Below are positions 17,425-26,760 of a stretch of DNA of 64,000 nucleotides, piece by piece (position 1 is the stretch's first letter; every line of letters starts with the position of its first letter). The notes under the pieces were generated by a model. That model was given only the letters and a program-made list of their open reading frames with translations, made no database searches and was not told the DNA's origin. A program made the translations under genes and the position numbers. Origin of the DNA: Jeotgalibacillus alimentarius (GTDB lineage: Bacteria; Bacillota; Bacilli; Bacillales; Jeotgalibacillaceae); NCBI RefSeq assembly GCF_000829445.1, contig NZ_JXRQ01000017.1, positions 458,453-522,452 on the forward strand. The letters run 5' to 3'.

Positions 17425-18483
17425 GTGAGTGATCGTCAGGCAGCGCTTGATATGGCGCTTAAGCAAATAGAAAAACAGTTCGGAAAAGGTTCTATTATGA
17501 AGCTTGGAGAACAGACTGACAGAAGAGTTAACACTGTATCAAGTGGTTCTGTATCTTTAGATGCAGCGCTTGGTGTTGGCGGTTATCCACGTGGCCGTGT
17601 CATTGAGATTTACGGTCCTGAAAGTTCAGGGAAAACAACAGTAGCACTGCACGCAATTGCTGAAGTTCAGGCAAATGGCGGCCAGGCTGCTTTTATTGAC
17701 GCAGAACATGCGCTTGACCCGGTTTATGCACAAAAGCTGGGTGTAAATATAGATGAGCTTCTGTTATCCCAGCCGGATACCGGAGAACAGGCACTTGAGA
17801 TCGCTGAAGCACTAGTACGAAGCGGAGCAGTCGAAATCGTTATTGTCGATTCAGTGGCTGCACTTGTTCCTAAAGCAGAAATTGAAGGTGAAATGGGTGA
17901 CTCACATGTTGGGCTTCAGGCGAGACTGATGTCTCAGGCACTCAGAAAACTTTCAGGTGCAATCAGCAAATCGAATACGATTGCAATCTTTATTAACCAG
18001 ATCCGTGAAAAAGTCGGCGTGATGTTCGGCAGTCCTGAAACAACACCTGGTGGACGTGCGCTCAAATTCTATTCATCTGTACGTCTTGATGTACGCCGTG
18101 CTGAAACACTGAAGCAGGGTAATGATATGGTGGGTAACAAAACGCGTATTAAAGTTGTTAAAAATAAAGTTGCACCGCCATTTCGTATTGCAGAAGTTGA
18201 TATTATGTATGGGGAAGGGATTTCAAAAGAAGGAGAAATCATTGACCTTGGTGCTGAAGCGGATATCGTTCAAAAGAGCGGTTCATGGTATTCGTATGAA
18301 GGAGAACGTCTTGGACAGGGAAGAGAAAATGCGAAGCAGTTCCTGAAGGAAAATACAGAACTGCGTCAGCAGATCCTTCTTAAAATCCGTGAGCATCACG
18401 GTATGGATCAGGCTCATAAAGTACCTGAGAATGAAGCGGATGAAGCTGTGGCTGATGAATTCAATCTGCTTGATGAAGAGTAA
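17425..18483 (+). CDS. recA: Recombinase RecA
   Basis: Cytosolic DNA strand-exchange ATPase and co-protease for LexA self-cleavage, 352 residues. Walker A is GPESSGKTT at residues 64-72; other hallmarks are [32 protein letters not shown], the loop 2 region [17 protein letters not shown], and a short acidic C-terminal tail. It starts with GTG at 17425 with AAAGGAGG eight bases upstream. Its own promoter, LexA box and terminator make it a separate SOS-induced unit. Confidence 0.99.
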   Translation: MSDRQAALDMALKQIEKQFGKGSIMKLGEQTDRRVNTVSSGSVSLDAALGVGGYPRGRVIEIYGPESSGKTTVALHAIAEVQANGGQAAFIDAEHALDPVYAQKLGVNIDELLLSQPDTGEQALEIAEALVRSGAVEIVIVDSVAALVPKAEIEGEMGDSHVGLQARLMSQALRKLSGAISKSNTIAIFINQIREKVGVMFGSPETTPGGRALKFYSSVRLDVRRAETLKQGNDMVGNKTRIKVVKNKVAPPFRIAEVDIMYGEGISKEGEIIDLGAEADIVQKSGSWYSYEGERLGQGRENAKQFLKENTELRQQILLKIREHHGMDQAHKVPENEADEAVADEFNLLDEE

Positions 18484-18493
18484 ATAGTATGAA

Positions 18494-18527
18494 AAAAGAG
18501 GCAGGAAATCGATTCCTGTCTCTTTTC
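18494..18527 (+). terminator. Terminator of recA
   Basis: Arms 18494-18507 and 18513-18526 (14 bp, one G-U) around a 5-base loop. Confidence 0.88.
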
Positions 18528-18563
18528 TTATGAAATCTTATGAGGTAGATTATTCTAGGTTAC

Positions 18564-18592
18564 TTGACAATGAAAATTTGCAGACTTAAAAT
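18564..18592 (+). promoter_or_regulatory. rny promoter
   Basis: A consensus TTGACA (18564) and TAAAAT (18587) are 17 bases apart. Transcription would start near 18599, giving a leader of about 115 bases. Confidence 0.8.
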
Positions 18593-18631
18593 TAAGATTG
18601 TATATTTTTCAATTTTTCTAATTGATTAGTA

Positions 18632-18665
18632 AATGTCATGAAGTCTTCTGAAGACATTCAGAAGA
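18632..18665 (+). other. Alternative hairpins in the rny leader
   Basis: Three overlapping pairings are possible: AATGTC (18632) with GACATT (18653); GTCTT (18643) with AAGAC (18651); and the strongest, TCTTCTGA (18644-18651) with TCAGAAGA (18658-18665). They exclude one another. There is no T tract, so these are not a standard terminator. Confidence 0.5.
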
Positions 18666-18715
18666 TCCTGAAAAGACAAAGTGTGAAAAGAAAATAGCAA
18701 GAGGAGGTGAATACG

Positions 18716-20275
18716 ATGGGAGTACTCGAAATCACCTTCATTTTAGCTGGCATTATCGTAGGTGTGTTTGTTGGTTATTTGATTCACAAATTCATGATGG
18801 ATGCTAAAGTCGGCGGTGCGAAAGGTACTGTTGAACAAATCCTGTCTAACGGGAAACGCGAAGCAGAAGCACTGAAGAAAGAAGCACTGCTTGAAGCGAA
18901 AGATGAAAATCATAAGCTTCGTTCAGAAATTGAAGCAGAACTTCGTGAACGCAGAAATGAGTTGCAAAAGCAGGAAAACCGCCTGATGCAGCGGGAAGAA
19001 AATCTGGATCGTAAAGATGACTCGCTAAATAAGCGGGAATCTATGCAGGAACGCAAAGATCAGTCTTTGCATGAAAGACAACAACATATTGAAGAGATGG
19101 AAAGCAAAGTGGAGGAGATGGTTCAAAAGCAAGAGCTCGAACTTGAACGTGTATCCGGTCTGACGCGCGAAGAAGCGAAGGCCATTATTCTGGATCAGGT
19201 TGAGAAAGAACTGTCACAGGACATTGCAATTATGGTGAAGGAACAGGAAAACCGTGCAAAAGAAGAGTCAGAAAAGAAAGCAAGAGAACTACTTTCACTG
19301 GCAATTCAGAGATGTGCGGCAGACCATGTAGCCGAAACCACTGTTTCCGTCGTAAATCTGCCGAATGATGAAATGAAAGGACGCATCATCGGAAGAGAAG
19401 GACGAAACATTAGAACGCTCGAAACACTGACAGGAATCGATCTGATTATTGATGATACGCCGGAAGCGGTCATCTTATCAGGATTTGATCCGATCAGAAG
19501 AGAAACAGCAAGGATTGCTCTTGAAAAACTTGTTCAGGACGGACGTATTCATCCTGCAAGAATTGAGGAAATGGTTGATAAGGCCAGACGTGAAGTGGAT
19601 GAGCATATTCGTGAGATTGGTGAACAGACGACATTTGATATCGGTGTTCACGGCCTTCATCCGGATCTGATTAAGATTCTTGGAAGGTTGAAATATCGTA
19701 CGAGTTACGGTCAGAACGTTCTGAAGCATTCAACCGAGGTTGCATATCTTTCGGGTCTGCTCGCAGCAGAGCTGGGTGAAGACGTAGCACTGGCAAGAAG
19801 AGCAGGACTGCTCCATGATATCGGTAAAGCAATCGATCATGAAGTAGAAGGAAGCCACGTTGAAATTGGCGTAGAGCTTGCTACGAAATATAAAGAACAT
19901 CCTGTTGTCATTAACAGTATTGCTTCACATCACGGCGACTATGAAGCAACATCAGTTATTGCAGTGCTTGTTGCTGCTGCAGATGCTCTATCAGCAGCGC
20001 GCCCGGGTGCCAGAAGTGAAACACTTGAGAACTATATCAGACGCCTTGAGCGCCTTGAGGAGATCTCAGAAGGATATGATGGTGTAGAGAAGTCATTTGC
20101 GATTCAGGCAGGTAGAGAAATCCGCATCATGGTGCGACCTGAACAGATCGATGACTTAACGGCTCATCGCCTTGCAAGAGATATCCGCAAGCAGATTGAA
20201 GAAGAACTTAATTATCCAGGTCACATCAAAGTAACTGTGATCAGGGAAACAAGAGCAGTAGAATACGCAAAATAA
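18716..20275 (+). CDS. rny: Ribonuclease Y
   Basis: Membrane-anchored endoribonuclease that initiates mRNA decay, 519 residues (B. subtilis 520). It has an N-terminal membrane span ([18 protein letters not shown]), a long charged coiled coil to about residue 200, a KH RNA-binding domain with [13 protein letters not shown], and an HD hydrolase domain with HSTEVAYLS and LLHDIGKA. The ATG at 18716 is chosen because GAGGAGGT ends eight bases before it; a GTG at 18707 overlaps that site. The gene has its own promoter and a structured leader. The partner ricA lies at 26.1 kb. Confidence 0.98.
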   Translation: MGVLEITFILAGIIVGVFVGYLIHKFMMDAKVGGAKGTVEQILSNGKREAEALKKEALLEAKDENHKLRSEIEAELRERRNELQKQENRLMQREENLDRKDDSLNKRESMQERKDQSLHERQQHIEEMESKVEEMVQKQELELERVSGLTREEAKAIILDQVEKELSQDIAIMVKEQENRAKEESEKKARELLSLAIQRCAADHVAETTVSVVNLPNDEMKGRIIGREGRNIRTLETLTGIDLIIDDTPEAVILSGFDPIRRETARIALEKLVQDGRIHPARIEEMVDKARREVDEHIREIGEQTTFDIGVHGLHPDLIKILGRLKYRTSYGQNVLKHSTEVAYLSGLLAAELGEDVALARRAGLLHDIGKAIDHEVEGSHVEIGVELATKYKEHPVVINSIASHHGDYEATSVIAVLVAAADALSAARPGARSETLENYIRRLERLEEISEGYDGVEKSFAIQAGREIRIMVRPEQIDDLTAHRLARDIRKQIEEELNYPGHIKVTVIRETRAVEYAK

Positions 20276-20279
20276 TAAG

Positions 20280-20314
20280 TAGCACTGTACCTTTTGGGTA
20301 CAGTGCTATTTTTT
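20280..20314 (+). terminator. Terminator of rny
   Basis: Perfect 12-bp arms TAGCACTGTACC (20280-20291) and complement (20297-20308), followed by seven T residues. Confidence 0.93.
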
Positions 20315-20341
20315 TGAGCGCGTTTATAAATTCCGGTGAAG

Positions 20342-20370
20342 TTGAAACGCATCTTTAATCGTGCTAAAGT
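20342..20370 (+). promoter_or_regulatory. ymdB promoter
   Basis: TTGAAA (20342) and TAAAGT (20365) are 17 bases apart, with an extended -10 TGC before the second box. Confidence 0.6.
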
Positions 20371-20406
20371 TTAGCTGAATAAAGTAAAAGAAGAAAGAGG
20401 CATAAC

Positions 20407-21198
20407 ATGAAAATACTTTTTATTGGAGATGTAGTAGGTTCACCCGGAAGAGAAATGGTAGAAGAGTATCTTCCCCAGCTAAAGGAAAGGCATCATCCTG
20501 ATGTGACGATTGTAAATGGCGAAAATGCTGCTTCAGGCAGAGGCATTACGCAAAAAATTTATGAACAGCTTCTTAGTGCAGGAGCGGATATGATTACATT
20601 GGGAAATCATACGTGGGATAATAAGGACCTTTTTAATTTTATAGATAAAGCAGACCAGCTTGTAAGACCTCTAAATTATCCTAAAGGCACGCCCGGCAAA
20701 GGAATCCGGACCTTTCAGGCAGGAAGTGCAGAAATTGCTGTTGTGAATGCATTGGGCAGAACATTTATGAACCCGGTGGATGACCCGTTCCCTGTTGTGA
20801 GGCAGGCAGTTACAGAAGCGAAAAAACAGACTCCTTTTGTGTTTGTAGATTTTCATGCTGAAGCTACGAGTGAGAAGCAGGCGATGGGGTGGTATCTCGA
20901 TGGTAAAGCATCTGCAGTCGTTGGAACACATACACATGTGCAGACCGCTGATAACCGTATTCTTCCGGAGGGGACGGCATACTTATCGGATGTAGGAATG
21001 ACAGGACCATATGATGCAATTCTGGGTATGGAGAGAGAGGCTGTATTAAAAAGATTTGTTACAGGTCTTCCATCACGCTTTGAGGTGCCAAAGACAGGAC
21101 GCGCGATCTTAAGCGGCTGTCTGATTAGTCTGAACCGAAAAACAGGTCAGGCAGAATCAATTGAACGGATATTAATCAATGAGGACCATCCATTTTAA
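20407..21198 (+). CDS. ymdB: Metallophosphoesterase YmdB (2',3'-cyclic nucleotide phosphodiesterase)
   Basis: Binuclear metallophosphoesterase, 263 residues, whose B. subtilis homologue hydrolyses cyclic nucleotides and affects the choice between motility and biofilm matrix. The metal ligands are visible as GDVVGSPG at the N-terminus, VNGENAASGRG, GNHTWDN, VDFHAEATSEK and GTHTHVQTAD. ATG start with AGAAAGAGG. It is downstream of rny as in B. subtilis but has its own promoter; spoVS follows. Confidence 0.96.
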   Translation: MKILFIGDVVGSPGREMVEEYLPQLKERHHPDVTIVNGENAASGRGITQKIYEQLLSAGADMITLGNHTWDNKDLFNFIDKADQLVRPLNYPKGTPGKGIRTFQAGSAEIAVVNALGRTFMNPVDDPFPVVRQAVTEAKKQTPFVFVDFHAEATSEKQAMGWYLDGKASAVVGTHTHVQTADNRILPEGTAYLSDVGMTGPYDAILGMEREAVLKRFVTGLPSRFEVPKTGRAILSGCLISLNRKTGQAESIERILINEDHPF

Positions 21199-21293
21199 TT
21201 GAGTTTCCCGCAATCCGGCATAACTTCCGCTAATACGGAATATAGTGAATGGACACTAGCATACGTTAGCGGTTGAGGAAGGGAGAACTGCAG

Positions 21294-21554
21294 TTGAATG
21301 TATTAAAAGTATCGTCCAAATCGAATCCAAATTCAGTGGCAGGGGCATTAGCAGGAGTGTTAAGAGAAAAAGGATTCGTCGAAGTGCAGGCAATTGGGGC
21401 CGGAGCGCTGAATCAGGCAGTAAAAGCAGTAGCGATCTCGCGGGGCTTTGTAGCTCCGTCCGGCATTGATCTGATCTGTATACCTGCTTTTACGGATATT
21501 CAGATCGAAGGTGAAGAAAGAACAGCCATTAAATTAATTATTGAACCGCGTTAG
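21294..21554 (+). CDS. spoVS: Stage V sporulation protein S
   Basis: Small Alba-like DNA/RNA-binding fold protein of 86 residues, needed for efficient septation and spore coat assembly in B. subtilis. The sequence LKVSSKSNPNSVAGALAGVLRE...QAIGAGALNQAVKAVAISRGF...DLICIPAFTDI is unmistakable. The TTG at 21294 is chosen because it gives the conserved length and has AAGGGAG eight bases upstream; an in-frame TTG at 21273 would add seven foreign residues. A strong terminator follows. Confidence 0.96.
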   Translation: MNVLKVSSKSNPNSVAGALAGVLREKGFVEVQAIGAGALNQAVKAVAISRGFVAPSGIDLICIPAFTDIQIEGEERTAIKLIIEPR

Positions 21555-21559
21555 ATGTA

Positions 21560-21594
21560 AAGAAGCTGTGGCAGCACTGCCGCAGCTTCTTTTA
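21560..21594 (+). terminator. Terminator of spoVS
   Basis: AAGAAGCTGTGGCA (21560-21573) pairs with TGCCGCAGCTTCTT (21578-21591) over 14 bp with one G-U. Confidence 0.88.
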
Positions 21595-21745
21595 TATACA
21601 GTATATATATTATGTAAACTAATGTTCGTTCTTAGGACTGAATTTATCTTCAAGCCTGATTAAAAGGTGTCTCTGTTCATTAAACATGATAGAATGGTCA
21701 ATGATGAATTTATACATAATGCGTAAGTTTAAGGAGAGATAAAAT

Positions 21746-23491
21746 ATGAAGCAGCAGCTTTCCTGGAAAGTAGGCGGACAGCAGGGGGAAGGTATCGAGA
21801 GTACCGGAGAAATTTTCTCGATGGCTATGAACCGTCTTGGTTACTTTCTATACGGATACCGTCACTTTTCTTCAAGAATCAAAGGCGGTCATACAAATAA
21901 TAAAATCAGAGTTAGTACAAAACGTGTAAGAGCGGTAGAAGACCGTCTTGATATATTAGTAGCTTTTGATCAGGAAACAATCGATGTTAATTATCATGAG
22001 ATGGGAACAGGCGGAATGATTATTGCTGATGCAAAATTTAAGCCTGTTAATCCTGAAGATAGTCAGGCTGAGCTGATTATCGTTCCATTTACTGAAATTG
22101 CGTCCGGTCTTGGTACTTCACTGATGAAAAACATGGTTGCAATCGGATCAACATGCGCGATTATGGATCTTCCGGTAGCAGTATTCACAGGCGTATTGCA
22201 GGAGACATTCAAAAGAAAAGGGGAAGTCGTCGTTCAGAAAAACATGGAGGCGATTGAAGCGGGCTATGAGACGGCTTCTGAACTGCTTGGTGATAAGAGA
22301 GGCTCTCACAAGCTCGATGAAGCTGACGGCATCCAGCGAATGTATATGATCGGCAACGATGCAATTGCACTTGGTGCGATAGCAGCAGGCGCAAGGTTTA
22401 TGGCAGCATATCCGATTACACCGGCTTCAGAAATTATGGAGTATCTGATTAAAAAACTCCCTGCACTAGGCGGAGCAGTAATTCAGACCGAAGATGAAAT
22501 CGCTGCTGCAACAATGGCAATCGGTTCTAATTATGCAGGAGTCAGAGCGTTAACGGCTTCAGCAGGTCCCGGTCTTTCACTGATGATGGAGTCAATTGGT
22601 CTGTCAGGTATGACAGAGCAGCCGCTAGTGATTATTGATACACAGCGTGGCGGCCCATCTACTGGCCTGCCTACAAAGCAGGAACAATCTGACCTCATGC
22701 AGATGATCTATGGCTCACATGGTGATATTCCGAAAATTGTACTTGCCCCAAGTACTGCTGAAGAGGCATTCTATGACACGATTGACGCATTCAATCTTGC
22801 AGAAACGTATCAGTGTCCTGTTATTGTGTTATCTGATCTGCAGCTTTCATTAGGAAAACAGTCTGTAGATCCGCTGAATTACGCTAAAGTTCAAATCGGC
22901 CGCGGTAAACTCGTTTCAGATGAAAGTGAACTTGATGAACTTGAACCAAAACAATATTTCAAGCGCTATGAGTTGACTGAAGATGGTGTCTCAAAGCGTG
23001 TCCTGCCAGGGATGAAAAACGGTATTCATCACGTTACAGGTGTAGAGCACGATGAGACAGGTAAACCGTCTGAATCCTCTTTAAACCGTCAGATGCAAAT
23101 GGACAAACGGATGAGAAAACTTGAGCATGTGGAACTTCATAAAGCGGTGGATATTGATAACGCACATCACGGTGAAGCAGATGTGCTGTTAATCGGTTTC
23201 AATTCTACGAGAGGTGCTCTAGAAGAGGCACAGCAAAGACTTGAAGCAGACGGTCTCAAGGTTAATCATGCTCATATCAGGCTGATGCACCCGTTCCCGG
23301 CTGATAAGTTACTGCCTTTAATGGAGAATGCGAAAAAAGTCGTGGTAGCTGAACATAACGCCACAGGACAGCTTGCATCACTGATTAAAATGAATGTTGG
23401 AATGGCTGCAAAAATTCACAGCTTAAAAAAATATGACGGCACACCATTTCTGCCATCTGAGATTGAGCTGTTAACGAAGGAGCTGATATAA
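21746..23491 (+). CDS. korA: 2-oxoacid:ferredoxin oxidoreductase, alpha subunit (gamma-alpha fusion)
   Basis: Large subunit of a thiamine-dependent 2-oxoacid:acceptor oxidoreductase, probably acting on 2-oxoglutarate, 581 residues. The N-terminal gamma domain (about 1-190) starts KVGGQQGEGIESTGEIFSMA and has SSRIKGGHTNNKIRVS; the alpha pyrimidine-binding domain follows with MAAYPITPASEIMEYL, TEDEIAAATMAIG and SAGPGLSLMMESIGLS. ATG with AAGGAGAG. The stop abuts the korB start, so the two subunits are co-translated. In B. subtilis tdh-kbl occupies this site between spoVS and miaB. Confidence 0.93.
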   Translation: MKQQLSWKVGGQQGEGIESTGEIFSMAMNRLGYFLYGYRHFSSRIKGGHTNNKIRVSTKRVRAVEDRLDILVAFDQETIDVNYHEMGTGGMIIADAKFKPVNPEDSQAELIIVPFTEIASGLGTSLMKNMVAIGSTCAIMDLPVAVFTGVLQETFKRKGEVVVQKNMEAIEAGYETASELLGDKRGSHKLDEADGIQRMYMIGNDAIALGAIAAGARFMAAYPITPASEIMEYLIKKLPALGGAVIQTEDEIAAATMAIGSNYAGVRALTASAGPGLSLMMESIGLSGMTEQPLVIIDTQRGGPSTGLPTKQEQSDLMQMIYGSHGDIPKIVLAPSTAEEAFYDTIDAFNLAETYQCPVIVLSDLQLSLGKQSVDPLNYAKVQIGRGKLVSDESELDELEPKQYFKRYELTEDGVSKRVLPGMKNGIHHVTGVEHDETGKPSESSLNRQMQMDKRMRKLEHVELHKAVDIDNAHHGEADVLLIGFNSTRGALEEAQQRLEADGLKVNHAHIRLMHPFPADKLLPLMENAKKVVVAEHNATGQLASLIKMNVGMAAKIHSLKKYDGTPFLPSEIELLTKELI

Positions 23492-24358
23492 ATGGTTACA
23501 TTTAAAGATTTCAGAAATAATGTAAAACCAAATTGGTGCCCGGGCTGCGGCGATTTCTCAGTGCAGGCAGCGATACAGCGCGCTTCAGCGAATGTAGGGC
23601 TGACACCTGAAAATCTTGCAGTCATATCCGGAATCGGTTGCTCGGGGCGTATCTCAGGATATATTAACTCTTATGGTTTCCACAGTATCCACGGCCGCGC
23701 GCTGCCGCTGGCGCAGGGAGTGAAAATGGGTAACAGAGATCTGACAGTTATTGCTTCAGGCGGTGATGGTGATGGTTTTGCTATTGGATTAGGCCATACA
23801 ATTCACGCAATCAGAAGAAACATTGATATGACTTACATTGTGATGGATAATCAGATTTACGGGTTAACTAAAGGACAGACCTCCCCAAGGTCTTCTGCAG
23901 GCTTTAAAACAAAGTCAACCCCTAAAGGCGCAATTGAGCCATCCATAAACCCGATGGAAATGGCATTGACATCCGGTGCAACTTTTGTAGCCCAGGGTTT
24001 TTCATCTGATCTGAAAGAGCTGACAAGTCTGATCGAACAGGGGCTCAACCATAAAGGGTTCTCACTGATCAACGTATTCAGCCCTTGTGTTACTTATAAT
24101 AAGGTAAATACGTATGACTGGTTTAAAGAGAATCTGGTGAAACTTTCAAGTGTTGAAGGTTATGATCACAGTAATAAGGAATCAGCTATGCAGATGCTAA
24201 TGCAACATGATGGCCTTGTAACCGGCCTGATCTATCAGGATGCTGAACAGCCGTCTTATCAGGAGCTGATTGACGGGTATGATGAAAAACCGTTAAGTAA
24301 GCAGAATCTGAATTTAGAAGAGGATTATTTCAATCATCTGGTGAAGGAATTTATGTAA
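23492..24358 (+). CDS. korB: 2-oxoacid:ferredoxin oxidoreductase, beta subunit
   Basis: Thiamine diphosphate-binding subunit, 288 residues. It has the family cluster motif WCPGCGDF near residue 16, a further Cys in GIGCSGRISGY, the TPP/Mg motif GGDGDGFAIGLGH...MDNQIYGLTKGQTSPRS, and a late NVFSPCVTYNK segment, all standard for the beta subunits of 2-oxoglutarate/2-oxoacid:ferredoxin oxidoreductases. It starts one base after the korA stop and has AAGGAG inside korA. A strong terminator ends the two-gene operon. Confidence 0.94.
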   Translation: MVTFKDFRNNVKPNWCPGCGDFSVQAAIQRASANVGLTPENLAVISGIGCSGRISGYINSYGFHSIHGRALPLAQGVKMGNRDLTVIASGGDGDGFAIGLGHTIHAIRRNIDMTYIVMDNQIYGLTKGQTSPRSSAGFKTKSTPKGAIEPSINPMEMALTSGATFVAQGFSSDLKELTSLIEQGLNHKGFSLINVFSPCVTYNKVNTYDWFKENLVKLSSVEGYDHSNKESAMQMLMQHDGLVTGLIYQDAEQPSYQELIDGYDEKPLSKQNLNLEEDYFNHLVKEFM

Positions 24359-24364
24359 ACTTTT

Positions 24365-24394
24365 AAGCGCACGCACATGCAGCGTGCGCTTTTT
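24365..24394 (+). terminator. Terminator of korAB
   Basis: AAGCGCACGC (24365-24374) pairs perfectly with GCGTGCGCTT (24382-24391), followed by T residues. Confidence 0.92.
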
Positions 24395-24428
24395 ATCACG
24401 TTAATTCACTTAATTGAGTCAATTTGGC

Positions 24429-24452
24429 GACAACAGTAAGGAGAATGTTGTC
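24429..24452. promoter_or_regulatory. Dyad overlapping the miaB -35 box
   Basis: GACAAC (24429-24434) and GTTGTC (24447-24452) form an inverted repeat with a 12-base spacer; the right half overlaps the -35 hexamer. It may be a repressor site. Confidence 0.35.
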
Positions 24453-24476
24453 AGCCGGTGACTTACCATTTATACT
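24448..24476 (+). promoter_or_regulatory. miaB-ricA promoter
   Basis: TTGTCA (24448) and TATACT (24471) are 17 bases apart, giving a leader of about 95 bases before the miaB ATG. Confidence 0.75.
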
Positions 24477-24575
24477 TAGATAACATGGGTTTTTTACATG
24501 AATATTAAGGTCCTGATACCCACATCGGGTTTTAAAAGTATTCAGGGTCATTCAGATAGAAAGGGGACATTTCAG

Positions 24576-26120
24576 ATGAATGAAGAGCAGCGACTTGCCA
24601 GTCAAGAGGCTACTCAGACATCTCATGGACAGAAAAAGGAAAAAGACTACAGTCAATACTTCCAGACTGTCTACAGCCCGCCATCATTAAAAGATGCCAA
24701 AAGACGCGGTAAAGAAGATGTGAACTATCATGAAGATTTTAAAATAGATGAAAAACTTCAGGGGATGGGTAATGGCAGGAAATTCTATATACGCACATAC
24801 GGCTGTCAGATGAATGAGCATGATACTGAGGTTATGGCAGGAATCTTCCTCCAGCTTGGTTATGAAGCAACAGATACAACAGAAGATGCAGACGTCATTT
24901 TACTGAATACGTGCGCGATTCGTGAAAACGCTGAAAATAAAGTATTTGGTGAAATAGGTCATCTGAAACCGCTGAAACTTGAAAAGCCTGATTTACTGAT
25001 CGGTGTTTGCGGATGTATGTCCCAGGAAGAATCAGTTGTTAATAAAATACTTAAAACCCACCCGCATATTGATATGATTTTCGGTACTCATAATATTCAC
25101 AGACTCCCTAACATTCTGAATGAAGCATATATGAGTAAAGAAATGGTCATTGAAGTATGGTCCAAGGAAGGAGACGTCATTGAAAACCTTCCTAAAGTAA
25201 GAAAAGGTACCATCAAGGGATGGGTTAATATCATGTACGGTTGTGATAAGTTCTGTACCTATTGTATTGTTCCATATACGAGAGGAAAAGAGCGCAGCAG
25301 GCGACCTGAAGATATTATTCAGGAAGTCAGACACCTCGCTGCACAGGGATACCAGGAGATTACACTGCTTGGCCAGAACGTAAATGCGTATGGAAAAGAT
25401 TTAAAGGATATGGATTACGGGCTTGGTCAGCTGATGGATGAACTCCGTAAAATTGATATTCCAAGAATCAGATTTACAACAAGTCACCCAAGAGACTTTG
25501 ACGATTATCTGATTGAAGTACTTGCAAAAGGCGGGAATCTGGTTGAGCATATCCATTTACCGGTGCAGCACGGGTCTTCAGAAGTTCTGAAATTAATGGC
25601 AAGAAAATATACACGGGAACAATTCCTGACGCTTGTAGCTAAAATCAGGAACGCGATTCCCGGTGCTGTATTAACGACTGACATTATTGTCGGCTTCCCG
25701 AATGAAACAGAAGCGCAATTTGAAGAAACATTATCACTTTATAAAGAAGTGGGTTTTGAAACGGCCTTTACTTATATTTATTCACCGCGTGAAGGTACAC
25801 CTGCAGCGCGCATGAAAGATAATGTACCAATGGAAGTTAAAAAAGAGCGTTTGCAGCGATTGAATAATTTAGTAAATGAAATGTCTTTAAAAGCGATGAA
25901 AAATCTTGAAGGACAAACAATGGAAGTACTTGTAGAAGGGGAAAGCAGAAAAAACCCTGAAGTACTTTCCGGCTACACAAGAACGAGTAAACTTGTCAAC
26001 TTCAAGGGTCCAAAGCGTATTGTCGGAAACAGAGTCATGGTGAAAATAACAGATGCTAAAACCTGGAGCCTAAACGGTGAATTGGTCACAGCAGAAGAAC
26101 CAGCAGGGGTGAATGTATAA
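24576..26120 (+). CDS. miaB: tRNA-2-methylthio-N6-dimethylallyladenosine synthase MiaB
   Basis: Radical SAM methylthiotransferase that modifies i6A37 in tRNA, 514 residues. The UPF0004 domain ligates one cluster through Cys in [20 protein letters not shown] and GVCGCMSQ; the radical SAM motif CxxxCxxC is in [17 protein letters not shown] near residue 222; a C-terminal TRAM domain ends the protein. The ATG at 24576 matches the B. subtilis start (MNE...KDYSQYF) and has AAAGGGGA upstream; the longer in-frame opening from 24498 is not conserved. It acts after MiaA, encoded at 40.8 kb, and overlaps ricA by one base. Confidence 0.97.
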   Translation: MNEEQRLASQEATQTSHGQKKEKDYSQYFQTVYSPPSLKDAKRRGKEDVNYHEDFKIDEKLQGMGNGRKFYIRTYGCQMNEHDTEVMAGIFLQLGYEATDTTEDADVILLNTCAIRENAENKVFGEIGHLKPLKLEKPDLLIGVCGCMSQEESVVNKILKTHPHIDMIFGTHNIHRLPNILNEAYMSKEMVIEVWSKEGDVIENLPKVRKGTIKGWVNIMYGCDKFCTYCIVPYTRGKERSRRPEDIIQEVRHLAAQGYQEITLLGQNVNAYGKDLKDMDYGLGQLMDELRKIDIPRIRFTTSHPRDFDDYLIEVLAKGGNLVEHIHLPVQHGSSEVLKLMARKYTREQFLTLVAKIRNAIPGAVLTTDIIVGFPNETEAQFEETLSLYKEVGFETAFTYIYSPREGTPAARMKDNVPMEVKKERLQRLNNLVNEMSLKAMKNLEGQTMEVLVEGESRKNPEVLSGYTRTSKLVNFKGPKRIVGNRVMVKITDAKTWSLNGELVTAEEPAGVNV

Positions 26121-26554
26121 TGGAAAAGAAATATACAAAAAAAGAAATTATCGCAAAAGCGAAAGATCTTGCACAAATGATTACAGAGACTGAAGAAGTG
26201 GATTTCTTTAAGCGTGCGGAAGCTCAGATTCAGGAAAACCAGAAAATCAGAGAGAAAATTGCAAGCTTAAGAAGTCTTCAGAAACAGGCAGTCAACTTTC
26301 AGCACTATGGTAAGCATGAAGCACTTAAGATGATCGAAGCAAAGATTGAAAAAGTTGAAAAAGAAATTGATGAGATTCCAATTGTTCAGGAATTTAAACA
26401 GTCACAGACTGAAGTGAATGATCTTCTGCAGATGGTCGCTAACACGGTATCTAATACTGTAACCGATGAGATTATCCGACAGACTGGTGGAGATGTACTA
26501 AAAGGTGAAACAGGTGCCCAGGTTCAAAATGGTGCAGGCGGCAGCTGTTCATAA
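26120..26554 (+). CDS. ricA: RicA (YmcA), RNase Y/phosphorelay accessory factor
   Basis: Helical protein of 144 residues, subunit of the RicA-RicF-RicT (Y) complex that carries iron-sulfur clusters, stimulates the Spo0A phosphorelay and directs RNase Y maturation of operon mRNAs. It starts [21 protein letters not shown] and ends in the characteristic Cys-containing tail GGSCS. Its ATG overlaps the miaB stop (TAATG), so expression is coupled to miaB. The target enzyme RNase Y is in the same window at 18.7 kb. A terminator follows. Confidence 0.95.
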   Translation: MEKKYTKKEIIAKAKDLAQMITETEEVDFFKRAEAQIQENQKIREKIASLRSLQKQAVNFQHYGKHEALKMIEAKIEKVEKEIDEIPIVQEFKQSQTEVNDLLQMVANTVSNTVTDEIIRQTGGDVLKGETGAQVQNGAGGSCS

Positions 26555-26562
26555 TAGTAAAT

Positions 26563-26597
26563 AGCGGCAGGGACATCAATTCTCTGCTGCTTTTTTT
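26563..26597 (+). terminator. Terminator of miaB-ricA
   Basis: AGCGGCAGGGA (26563-26573) pairs with TCTCTGCTGCT (26581-26591), with two G-U pairs, then seven T residues. Confidence 0.85.
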
Positions 26598-26615
26598 GAT
26601 TATTTGTTCAGAAAA

Positions 26616-26644
26616 TTGACAATGATCATAATATTTGATAAAAA
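26616..26644 (+). promoter_or_regulatory. Possible promoter of the aldehyde dehydrogenase gene
   Basis: A perfect TTGACA at 26616 is followed 17 bases later only by a weak TAAAAA (26639). A 7-bp hairpin ATGGCTT/AAGCCAT follows at 26651-26669. Confidence 0.4.
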
Positions 26645-26686
26645 TGAGATATGGCTTAAAGAAAGCCATTATTTTAACTGTAAAAA

Positions 26687-26700
26687 TGTAAGCGATTACA
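26687..26700. promoter_or_regulatory. CRE site for CcpA
   Basis: TGTAAGCGATTACA fits the CRE consensus TGWAANCGNTNWCA at every position. It lies between the putative promoter and the dehydrogenase start, so glucose repression by roadblock is expected. Confidence 0.8.
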
Positions 26701-26760
26701 AAAAAGGAGGGCAGCGGTTTTTCATTAGTGAAGAAAGCTGAAAAAACAGGGGGAATAATC

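Noticed and set aside
21592..21745. Promoter for korAB in the spoVS-korA gap
   Set aside because: Several AT-rich hexamers exist (TAGAAT at 21690, TATACA at 21711) but none has an acceptable -35 at the right distance.
24498..24575. Longer MiaB start at 24498
   Set aside because: The extra 26 residues are not like other MiaB proteins, while the ATG at 24576 matches the known N-terminus and has its own AAAGGGGA.
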